Origin: Cylicocyclus nassatus
Taxonomy: Eukaryota; Nematoda; Chromadorea; Rhabditida; Strongylidae
Assembly: GCA_958299035.1 (NCBI GenBank)
Contig: CATQJL010000305.1
Span: 58,482,486 to 58,546,485, forward strand
Reading direction: 5' to 3'
Length of the DNA stretch: 64,000 bases
Part shown: in pieces, positions 12,247 to 22,000 of the stretch
Position numbering within the stretch: the first letter of the stretch is position 1
How the letters are laid out: each line of letters starts with the position of its first letter
Notes under the pieces: generated by a model
The model's database searches: none
What the model was told of the DNA's origin: nothing
The model's input: the letters and a program-made list of their open reading frames with translations, nothing else
Program-made: the position numbers and the translations under genes

Positions 12247-12374
12247 AAAGATCCGAAACTTATGTGAAGTGACGAAAATATATACTCCAGACGATCTCAG
12301 ATCGTCTGATGGCCGTCTGGAGACGATCTAATTTGGAATAGGTATTATTTCACATAAGTTTTTAAATCTTTTTA
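12247..12374. repeat. Small MITE with ACTTATGTGA termini, copy 1
   Basis: AAAAAGATCCGAAACTTATG at the left is answered by CATAAGTTTTTAAATCTTTTT at the right. The centre is a separate hairpin of CCAGACGATCT-type repeats at about 12288-12332. A second copy with the same termini is at 13735-13867. Confidence 0.65.
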
Positions 12375-13431
12375 CATAATCCTTTCGCATCCTTTTTAAT
12401 TTTCTATGTATATAGTTCAATTTTGATGTTATATGCTTCTGTGTACGCTGTAAACAAGCAATTTGTTTATTTAAGCCTTGCTTTCAAATCGCGCGCATTT
12501 GGCCATACACGATTGAGCATGTCAGTCGTGCGATAACCTGTCAAAGCTTGTGTTCGACTAAATGGCGCTTATTCTTGGTGCTCGATTCCGACCCGTCAAA
12601 AACGATATCCCCTTTGCTGTTTGCTTTAAAAACGAAGTTCAGCCTGCTTCCAGCTGTGCCGGGCCTTGGCGCCAGTGCCCGCGCCTGTACTGGCTGTTAC
12701 CTGTAAGGGTACCCCTTCCTGTACAGGAGATTGATAAATACTGCCCCAGAATTGGGTAGAGCAGCAGCCGCGCTTGTAGCTTACGCTTGTAGCTTTAGCA
12801 TAACCTAAACAAAGACAAATATGAATGCGTTTTGTCAAAAAGGAAGATAGTTATCGAATGAGTTGTAAAACTCAGTTTCCGACCTAATAACAAATAAATT
12901 AAAGGGAATCATGTTTAATCGTGGCCTTTGCAGAGAGAATGTATACCATATTGAACATAAAACGCGATTCCAAAACTACCTCCCAATCTTCAAAATTTTT
13001 ATGGACGAGTTATAGCGTTTAATGGAGCAAAAAAATGAATGTGCAAAGAGGACAGAAATAGTCGTGATATTTTTTAACGCTTTGAGAGCAGTGATAATCA
13101 TCAGACCACTTTATTCGATAGATACTTTAAGGTAAAAAACCAATCATATTTTGCTTTATTTAAGGGATATTAAGAGTTTAGCAACCGTTTTTATCCTGAA
13201 TGTACTTCTAATTTGCTCCAATAAGCGCTCATAATTCTATTTTCACAAAAGTTCCGCAGAAAAGGAAGGCAGATTTGGAATTAGCGTTTTATGATCTCCA
13301 ATATCGTACATATATGATAGGCCCGAAGGTTTTCCCGTAAATCAAAGAAGATTCGATAAATTTTCAAAGACTAGCACTGAATCTTTAGATAGACATAACG
13401 AAAATAAACGAAGGTTTGTACTATATAACAG
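12375..13431. other. Noncoding stretch
   Basis: No gene is supported. A Helitron-related stretch with the paired AACGATATCCCC and AAAACGAAGTTC motifs and a GTGCCGGGCC core lies at about 12590-12690. The rest shows no clear structure. Confidence 0.4.
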
Positions 13432-13560
13432 ACTAGCCGGCTTAGCCGGCTCCGCCCGGCCCAGGGCCCGGCACGCGTTGGTTTGAGGTCAAACTGGACT
13501 TCGTTTTTAAGGGTAAAAGCAAAGGGGACTTCGTTTTTATGAGGTTCCGGAGGAAGCGCC
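13432..13560 (-). mobile_element. Helitron-type 3' end (element on - strand)
   Basis: Read on the minus strand the sequence ends GGAGCCGGCTAAGCCGGCTAGT, that is a GC-rich hairpin followed by CTAGT, which is the hallmark of a Helitron 3' terminus. Inward of it lie a GTGCCGGGCCCTGG core and two copies of an AAAACGAAGTCC motif about 30 nt apart. Related internal sequence recurs at 17385-17470 and, in part, at 11960, 12600, 22015 and 63235. The 5' TC end of this copy was not located. Confidence 0.6.
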
Positions 13561-13734
13561 AAAAAAACACGACGAACATGTCAGGTTTCACGAGTTGAAC
13601 GTGTTCTTTCGCAAGCGCGCGAATTTCAAATGCAAGACTCAAACAAACAAATGGCTCGTTTACAACGCACAAACAATCACATAGCTCCGAATTTGGGCTA
13701 TGAGTATACAATATTACTCCAAACTATGTTATGT

Positions 13735-13867
13735 AAAAAGTTCCAAAAACTTATGTGTCTGAATACCCGTTCCGGATTTGTTGGTTTCAAAACCAACCAC
13801 CGAACCAACTGGGTTGGTTCGGAGCATAAATTTCGAAGAGTTCACATAAGTTTTGGACCTTTTTGAT
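13735..13867. repeat. Small MITE with ACTTATGTG termini, copy 2
   Basis: AAAAAGTTCCAAAAACTTATG is answered by CATAAGTTTTGGACCTTTTT. The centre carries the inverted phrase TTGGTTTCAAAACCAACC and a second AACCAAC/GTTGGTT hairpin. The termini match copy 1 at 12247. Confidence 0.7.
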
Positions 13868-14158
13868 TTGGACGATTAAAACGCTTGAAAATCTATTATA
13901 TGGTGAAGAGAGCAAATCAAACCATGGTCTCTGCTCTTTTTACGAGCCAAATATAATATGAAAATAGACGCTTTGATAGATATTACGCTCCAATCACATA
14001 TGTGTCACGGCGCCCTTTGAAGTGGCGCCGATTGCATCATTTCATTTTTACTTATCTCGTCATGTGCTCCTCTTCGTTTTCTTCTTTTCCGTCTCTTTGT
14101 GTCTTTTTCTGTCTTCTTCTTTGTTTTTAGTATTCTTTCGTTTCAGAAAGCATTCGCA

Positions 14159-16537
14159 ATGGAGCCGAAGGAACTCAACAACAAGAAAGACGGATGGTAC
14201 GACAAGAGACAGCCAAGGTAAGTTTGATTTATTGATTTGATTTTTCATTGTTTGATTTGTTAGCCAGCTTACCTCGCTATTCCACATTAATCCTCGGGCA
14301 GAATTTACGCGATTTGATCGTCGCGATTGAACGCGACATGGAAACTTTGACACTATCATTGCATGCCGATCTTCTTGCATTTCGGTTGTGATAGTTTTCC
14401 AACACGAATAATTGTGACTTACTATCACAACCGCTACTAAAAGATGACATGCAATGAACTCGCAACACTTGTCTTGTAGCGAATCGCGACGATCAAATCG
14501 CGTGAAAGGCCTAACAGGACGAAAGTGCATCTGCGAGCTTCGCCAACACTCATGTCGCGCAATTTTTGGCAACATAATGCTTGTCACGTGTCGTTCAATA
14601 ATAATGCTGAAAGATTCATATTGCATTTGAGGGGACAGTTCTCTTTTCATAGCAGTCTTTCTATGGAATTATGTTTTTTATTGATAATTACGATGGAAAC
14701 TTTGGAGAAGCTGAAGTTATCCTCTTGTTTTTGACGAGTTATTTGCAGTTGCTCGTTTGGAAGGGTTGCCTGTATTTTACAATGAACGTTTACATTGTGT
14801 GCAATCGCCCAATTTAGGGGAAAAATGAATAGGCTGTGTTCAGCTAAGGCTCGTATTTATAAATCTGCTTCGCTGCCTGTGTTAAATTCTCAAAACTATG
14901 ACGAAAACTTTACGACCGTTAATGAAGTGTTTTATGCAGCATTGAATAGCCCCTCGTGACAATTTGTGGTTTTTTGAGTGGTGCTAAATTCAGGACGACG
15001 ACATTTCGAGATTCAGTTTTAGTGCTTCGAATACAAACTTGTTTCGGTCATGAGTTGATAAAGTGGAACGTATTAGCCAACGTCATAGGTTCTACACAAT
15101 TTTGCACTTCTAAGGTGAGATTTCGATTCTCAGCTATGGAGATTTTTTTCTCAGTTGCTGGACTTGCTATGCGAAACAGCATCTAGGGCTTGTCAAAAAG
15201 TGTTTTCATATATTTCTCACTATCCCTCCCTTTAATTTCGCTCATGTCTTTCTCCATTGTATTCTGTAGTCAAGCTCATTTTCTCGTATCCACAACAAAA
15301 AATTTTCTTCTATGTTTGTGCGAATTTGGAACCATATGATTCTTCAAAGCAAGCATGCGTTATGTGTATCTATATACAGTGTATTAAGTCATTCGCTCTT
15401 TTCTATGTAGAAAAACATTGCATTTTTTTAGGCTTCAGATGTCTGTATTCACTTTCTGTCTGTTCAGCTTTGAAATGTGTATAAATCCCTATCTAAACTT
15501 AGACTACGCAATGATTTAATCATAGAGGCTTGTAAACAATTCAGAGATTTTTCGTAAGTAGTTTTTAAGACCTATACGTTACTCGGTCATGAAGCTTTTT
15601 GATATCTGGATCTTAAAGGCACCGTCCACCCAAAACAGAGGTTGGCGAGATTATGATGACATGCTAGTATGGGCCCCCATACTAGACAAGCCTCCAAGCC
15701 TCGTCGCAAAAGACTGCTTCTGGAGCGAGAAATCCGCTCCGGAAGCACCCCCGTCGCCCCGCCCACCTGCATGCTTTATCTCGCCTGCGCTTGTTGCAGA
15801 GGGTTCTTGAAACAGGGATTTTTGGGGGTTTCGCGGATTTTCGACTCCATATCCGGAATCAGGGTCTCAGAAGGCCTGAAGGCGACAAAAACATTGAATT
15901 TGAGATTTTGGGTGGACGGTGCCTTTGAAGGCAGCTTCCAGGCAAATCTGGACTAATCTGGACTATGGGGCTCTCACGTGGGTAATAATTTTGGGGACTA
16001 ACTAGGGGGTCAAAATCACGGATCTGCCCGAAACTTCGTTCAGAGGGGTTATTCGAACGCTGATGTTGAATATCACATTGGTTTTGTACCGTAGCGTCAT
16101 TTTCTCGGGTTACGGTGGGTTTACGGTAGGGGGTCAAAATCTAAAATTTGCTGTAACTTCGCACTGAGGGGTTATTCGACATGCTGATTAGAAATGTCAC
16201 ACTTTCTCCGCACGAAAATTCTTCCCTTCATGGTTACTCTGGGTTTACGGTAGGGATCGAAATCACAAATCGGCAAATGTATCTTTCCCCTGTGCTTTGT
16301 ATGACGAGAACACTATAATGAAGTTTAGCCTAATATTTTTTAGGTATAAGTGGCACTATTTCAAAAGTCTCATTTTCCTCTTCTTGGCCGTTAACGTCGA
16401 CGTCGTAATGCCCGATATCTCGAAAAACAATACCAACAACAACAACCAATCGTAAGTCCATTTTCTAGTTTCTAGTTTCAAATCTATTTATTTTATATCA
16501 TTCTATTTTTAGGTACTCCAGCCATCCTGAAATGTGA
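14159..16537 (+). CDS. Small unknown protein, three exons, 63 residues
   Basis: Proposed exons are 14159-14217, 16344-16451 and 16513-16537; both junctions keep phase 2 and use good GTAAGT donors and TTTTTAG acceptors. The start lies 14 nt after TTTCGTTTCAG, a possible trans-splice site. The protein has a charged N-terminus (MEPKELNNKKDGWYDKRQPR), one hydrophobic segment of about 15 residues (SLIFLFLAVNVDVV), and an Asn-rich tail (SKNNTNNNNQS). It would suit a small single-pass membrane or secreted protein. I recognise no family. The first intron, over 2.1 kb, holds MITEs at 14290 and 15614. The third exon is very short and the last junction is the least certain; an alternative 3' end using the exon near 16680 cannot be excluded. 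Confidence 0.5.
14290..14514. repeat. MITE, GGCCTCGG family, copy 1 (degenerate ends)
   Basis: CCTCGGGCAGAATTTACGCG and the inverse CGCGTGAAAGGCC flank a palindrome containing GATTTGATCGTCGCGATT and AATCGCGACGATCAAATC. The centre holds inverted GGTTGTGATAG/CTATCACAACC. Two better preserved copies are at 45534 and 54106. Confidence 0.75.
15614..15927. repeat. Foldback MITE, AAGGCACCGTCCACCC termini
   Basis: TTAAAGGCACCGTCCACCC at the left is the exact inverse of GGGTGGACGGTGCCTTTGA at the right apart from the last bases, and a weaker GCCCCCATACTAG/AGTATGGGCCC palindrome lies within. The related element at 52025 has the same termini. Confidence 0.75.
15928..16270. repeat. Internal tandem repeat next to an AGGCAGCTTCCAGG terminus
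   Basis: The stretch opens with AGGCAGCTTCCAGGCA, the same terminus as the element at 47996. It then contains two diverged units of about 120-130 bp, each with GGGGTCAAAATC, an AACTTCG segment, GAGGGGTTATTCGA and GGGTTTACGGTAGGG. Confidence 0.55.
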
Positions 16538-16574
16538 TTGTCCCACTTTCGGGGTCATCGATGGTTTTGCGCAT

Positions 16575-16808
16575 TTGACAAATTTGGTTCTCCTGCTTCT
16601 ATCTTTATTTTTTCAGTACAGACTGGTGAGTTTTGAATTTTTTAATGCTCAATTTTTATGCCAGAAAAATCTCATTCAGATAAAGCAGAATCAGGAAATC
16701 GACAACAACATCCGCCAGAATCCGGCGCAGATTCCCAACATTCCCGCATTCTACCGCCAGGATATCCCTGCGCTGATGGCACGTCCAGCTAATCCGTTCT
16801 TGAATTAA
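16575..16808 (+). CDS. Possible small secreted protein, 77 residues
   Basis: A single open frame begins MTNLVLLLLSLFF, which would be a good signal-peptide core, and ends with a Pro/Asn-rich tail (PNIPAFYRQDIPALMARPAN then PFLN). An internal GTGAGT at 16627 and CAG at 16670 could instead make this two exons of a longer transcript. It lies 40 nt after the stop of the preceding three-exon model and may be its true 3' end or an alternative product. No family is recognised. Confidence 0.35.
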   Translation: MTNLVLLLLSLFFQYRLVSFEFFNAQFLCQKNLIQIKQNQEIDNNIRQNPAQIPNIPAFYRQDIPALMARPANPFLN

Positions 16809-17171
16809 AGCACCTGAACGAAGGCGACGTATCTTCACTTCATCTCTACCTTTGTCACACTTCCATTTTTGCTAATTGTTTCTTCATTTTCACCATTTTG
16901 AGGCTTTCAAAAAGCACATTTTTTTCGCCACACTTTTTGAATCCAAATTGCTGTATCGTTCGAAAAGCTTGAATTTTGAGATTTTTTTTTGTTCACATAC
17001 TGATCTCTTTAACACGGCCCAAAGCTGAGAATTTTTTGCTATGGATCTCATTAACACGGACCTCAGCACATTCCTTTGCGTTCCTTTGCTCATATTAGTC
17101 GTCAAAATGCCTTTTGTGTCACGTGTATGTTGCCTTAATAAACACTTATACTGGAAAAGTTTGTCGAATGT

Positions 17172-17350
17172 TGAAGGCCCTAGCCAGACTTCGGTCAGAG
17201 GAGCTCAAAAGCGCCCAAACTTCTCTAACCCCCCTTCTCACTCTCTCTCATCTCTCCTCACACGAGAAAGTGAAGAGACAACAAAAAAATTTGGGCGCTT
17301 TAGGGCGCTTTTTGGCGCTTTTGAGCGAAGTGTGGCAAGGGCCAAAGCCT
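17172..17350. repeat. Palindromic element with GGCCCTAGCCAGACTTCGG termini
   Basis: AGGCCCTAGCCAGACTTCGG and AGCTCAAAAGCGCCCAAAC at the left are answered by TTTGGGCGCTTTAGGGCGC, GCGCTTTTGAGCGAAG and GGCAAGGGCCAAAGCCT at the right. The overlapping 149- and 228-codon ORFs are composed of this repeat and the neighbouring Helitron-type sequence, and I do not treat them as genes. Confidence 0.6.
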
Positions 17351-17384
17351 CAGAATGCCAGGCACTCCAATTTTGGGGTCAAAG

Positions 17385-17475
17385 GGGACTTCGTAAAAAT
17401 TTTCGGAGTCATGGGGGACTTCGTTTTCAAAAATTCTCCAAACCAACGCGTGCCGGGCCCTGGCCCGGCCCTGTC
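17385..17475 (+). mobile_element. Helitron-related fragment
   Basis: It carries two GGGGACTTCGT motifs about 30 nt apart and then CCAACGCGTGCCGGGCCCTGG, matching the minus-strand element ending at 13432. The terminal hairpin and CTAGT are not present at its right edge, so it is a fragment or a different family member. Confidence 0.5.
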
Positions 17476-19009
17476 AATACACTATGGTAAAGGTCCCATC
17501 CTTATCCCTACACAATCTTTCCCTGTGCCCACTCCTACAGGCCTATTGCCCATTTCCGCTGTGTTAGTAATCGAGGTAATCGGATGCTCTGGGGTAGTAA
17601 TCTGGAGTAATCTGGGGTTTTCTGATGAGGACATCCCTAGTTTACTTATTTCTCAAGTCAATTCCCACATGCAAAGCGATTTCCTCATATTTATAATGCC
17701 ATTTTACACAATGCATCAACAATTACGAATAAGAGAGGAGTGGAGAACAACAGTTCAACAAAGAAAAATTTTTATTTTCTATTCCAAGCATAATTTGTAA
17801 AATAAACGTTATTTTCGTCGTTGATTCTGAATGACATACGCACAAGATCTTGACTTCGATTCGATCGATGACGTTTCAAGCACCACCACAGCAGCATTGG
17901 CGATAGAAATGTGTAGACGGGGATAGTCTGGAAAGGGTGTAATGAGAAATTGAAACGTTACACTTTTGGTTAGTGAAGGAACTCCGCGATGTCGCCAAAT
18001 TTTATCGACTTCTGTGCGAAACTTGCACGCTCATCGACTTGCTGACATTACGGTATCATTATGTAAGAGCTAATACATTGCATCAAGTTCCTTACTAGTT
18101 ACAGAAGATTCCATCCGTGGTCGTATTCATCATCGAAACCTTGAGGGTAGGGTAGGGTTTACCCCAAGCACTTGAGAGTGGATCTTACCCTCGAGGGTAA
18201 GCCTTACATCAGAGAGCGAACAACTCGTATTTACGAACGTGGCTCATCAGGGTAAATTTTAGATTCACTCTGAAACTTCAAACATCAAAAGAAATGTGAT
18301 TTCTTGATCCAGTCCTAACGTCGCTGTTTTGACAGTAAACACATATTTGTGGTTACTACTACCTCAAACCTCCTACGGCCTCGTTTCCTGTTTGCGTTTG
18401 ATGTTATTATCCGATATTATAGTCGACCGAGTTGTTAAAGTAAAAGATTTAGTTCTGAATAAAGTGCATGTCCAACTAAGGAACAAATATGAGAACAAAG
18501 CCCAACAACTCGGAGAATTTTCCTAATATGGAATTCTTTCATCCAAATTTCGGTTCATCGATATACTTATTCAATCTTCTTTCTGATGTCTCTTCTACGT
18601 TGGGCATCCGAAGGCAATTCTCAGAGAGGACGGTAGACGAATAATGCAGTAAAGACCGGGATAGTCAATGGCTTTAATATTATTGAGTTCATGGGGTAAA
18701 TATACTCAAAAATGCAAAGTTTGGGGGCCACACAGCTTAGGTACGCAAGACGACGAACATTGCCGTGACAAAGTCTTGCTTCGCCGGCTTATGAAAAATG
18801 ACATTGAGAAATAGGTAGAAGAAAGGGAAGAAGCATAAACAGTGACAGTACATAAATAAGAGTTCACTAGGTTTTTTTGGTAAGCCGTTTGTTGTCAAGC
18901 TTTTTGAATAAATTTCATCAATAGAAAAGGAGATAATTTGGAGAGAAAAAGATGTCTGAAGTGGATTTTCGCCTATTCTTTTTTTTCAATGCCAAAATTC
19001 TTTCTCAAT
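17476..19009. other. Noncoding stretch
   Basis: No gene is supported. The ORF at 18329-18526 (+) has no splice or family evidence. At 18140-18210 the phrases GAGGGTAGGGTAGGGTTTACC and TTACCCTCGAGGGTAAGCC form an imperfect inverted repeat. On the minus strand an open frame continues past the chemoreceptor's last recognisable segment towards about 18740, so part of its C-terminus may lie here. Confidence 0.35.
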
Positions 19010-22000
19010 CCTGCTAAGTTGACGCAAATGAATCTGCAGAGCAGATTTGCATAACCGTACAAAATATTGAATATCGGAAGAAATAAGGTGACAGAACTTA
19101 TTACATGACCTAATTTATTGATATAAACTCACATAGACTGCGGCTAAATATGCCCTGAAAGACGATGGAGCAAAAATCTTCTGTAGTGAAGCTGTTATGG
19201 CGACATTAGCCATGAAAAAGCTGAATAACACCGAGTGAAGAATGATGAGCGGAAGCAGTAGCCGAAGAACAGCAAAGTTTTCCTTCGCTTGATATTTGCA
19301 ACGAATATCGTAGACTTTGCTAAAATGCGCCATTTTGCCATCAAAATGAAATCTCTGACAAGTGATAGTGACAGTGATATCTTTTTTGAGTGATTAAAAA
19401 GTGCAAAGACAATCTTCCTTTATGTTGCAGCCAAAATCGACCGGAGTTGAGTGATTTCGATAATCACATTTGCCCATGCGGTGTTATGAGTCGAAGAAAG
19501 AATTCGCTCAGGTGCTTATAGGCGTACTACTCAGCATGCCCCTTCACAGCTCAACAACTTATAAAACTATCATAAAGCTGCCTCTAGCAGAGATGATGCA
19601 AATTGACTTAATTGTAGTTACTACTGCTATACTGCGTCAAAAATACATAAGCTTAACTATTAGGTTGGTCCGAAAGTTCTTGCGCATCATTTTCAAAAAA
19701 TCATAACTTCCTTGACACTCGATGGATTTCGTTGGGATTACATGTATTCGAAAGAGGAATCCATGCTTTTTACAGCAGTGCCTCCGGCATGAATTACTCT
19801 GGAAAACTTCAAGAGTTAGAAGCAGTTGAATAAAATCAGTCAAGATTGGCATTTTTCGAGCTGGGTCACGAAAAATTCTGAAAGTATTTTTATTTGATAG
19901 AGAAAATTATGCTCATTACAATGGTACCTTTTTCATGAATTAAAACGAAAAAGATCGAGAGTTAGGAGCAAATAAACAGAATTTTTTCAGTTTTGCAATT
20001 TTTGAGCATGCTCAAAAAAGCCTTAAAACGTCACAGAAAAGGCGGAAAAGCCACAAACATGGGTTTTGTGACATTCTCTTTCTAGATGAGCAAAATTCGT
20101 GCCAATCGGGAGCAATTTTGTTTTTCGTGATTTTTTCGGATTTTCGTGCCTGCGTTTTTCACGAAAATCAAAATTGCTCTCGATTAGCACGATTTTCTTT
20201 CAGCTAGAAAGAGAAGGTCATAAAACCCATGTTCATCACTTTCCCGCCTTTTCTGTGACGTTTTTAGGCTTTTTTGAGCATGCTCAAAAATTGCAAAACT
20301 GAAGAAGTTCTGTTTATTTGCTCCTAACTCTGGATCTTTTTCGTGTCAAATCACGAAAAAGGCACCGTTGTAATAAGCATAATTTTCTTTATCAAATAAA
20401 AATACTTTCAGAATTTTTCGTGACCCAGCTTGAAAAATGCCATTCTTGACTGATTTTATTCAACTGCTTCTAACACTTGAAGTTTTCCAGAGTAATTTAT
20501 GTCGGAGGAACCGCTGTAAAGAGCATGGATTCTTCTTTCGATCACGTGTAATCCCAACGAAATCCATCGAGTGTCAAGGAAGTTATGATTTTTTGAAAGT
20601 GATGCGCAAGAACTTTCGGACCAACCTAATATTTTTACAGTAACTCTAACGGGCGGCAGCTACTTCGAAGAGAGCTCGATTTCTCTAAGATTACATTTTT
20701 GCAAATTGGTTTTTGAGTTTTGAGTTACTTTTTAGTGGAAACACCTAGTCATTCTTTTTCATTTATACAATTAGTAAAACTAGGTCAAAAAGATGCAATA
20801 AGCATAAAATGGAAAAAGGGTGAAATGAAAAAAAACTATAACAATCACAACCGTCAATAAAGAAAGGAGCTATCTCCCACCAGAAGTAAGAGGAAGCGAA
20901 AAAGTTAAAGTGTAATGGCCCACTTCTACATGCCAATTCCCTGTTTCCGCTGTGTTAGTAATTAGCATGCTCACTTACCTTCCGTGCCAACTCCCAGCGC
21001 CGCAGGTCGAATTTTACAAAAAATCGATAAAAATCGACAAAATCGACATCGGTTGATGATGAAAAGTAGCCTACGAAACCCGCCGCTCTCCGAAGTGTAT
21101 GTGTGAAGTTTGGTACGGATCGCTTCAGAAATGGAATTTTCTATTCGGAACATACGTACAGATAGACAGACATACGATGTATATGTAAGATGCCTTCTTT
21201 GACGATTCCATTGATTACCAAGTTATTGGCAAAATTAGTCTTGTGTTTAAATGAATTTCGAAGGTACAAAACTGCAAACATAGTAGGTTCAAACATAGTG
21301 AAGAATTTTTCTTCTAAGGGTGCAAAAAATGGGCTTATCATAACTTCTAATGAAGTGCTAAGCGTCTGTCTGTTTATCTGTGTGTATTGTCTGTCTGTCA
21401 TGAAAATGGAGCGAGTGCAGTCCACGTCTAAAGCCACAATTCTGCACAACATACGGTACAGCATGTAGGTCCATCGTGCCTAGGAGATAGCCGGTCCGAT
21501 AAGCGCATCTATCAAAAGTTGGGTGTCGCCCGGGTCCAGGCGAATTTTGGCCCGCAAAACTATGCGGTATTCACGCTTTTTGCAAGGTGATGAATTTGAC
21601 GAAAGCAAATCCGCAAATCATTAATTTCAGCTCAGAAAGTGAAAAATCCATTTTTTGCAAAAACGGCGGAAAAAGTATGATGGCGTAGATTGTCAAATTC
21701 AAGCATTCACGTAATAAACTGAAGAAATTATTTCTTAAGGTGTGGCCCACGGTAATCATCGTCCTTATGGCGACTATCAAACCAAAATAAAGTCAGTGTT
21801 CAATCCAAATTCACATTTGTTCTTCTGCCAAAAAGTTGCTCCTTCCAAAGTTAAGGTCTTACATGGAATTCTCAAGGAACGAGTAGTTGTTTACTATTCA
21901 TTCATAATATCACCATTTGGCGGTGAGTATCAAACAGATCATGTTGCGAGAATGAGGGGGGGGGGGTAGGATAATCGACAGGGCACGGCATGTGGCTTAC

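Noticed and set aside
14060..14650. 196-codon minus-strand ORF
   Set aside because: It crosses the GGCCTCGG MITE and is antisense to exon 1 of the small plus-strand gene; composition is low-complexity (Arg/Lys-rich end).
17114..17800. 228-codon ORF with a Gly-Pro-rich middle
   Set aside because: The frame runs through a palindromic element and a Helitron-related GTGCCGGGCC segment also found elsewhere; no start context or family.
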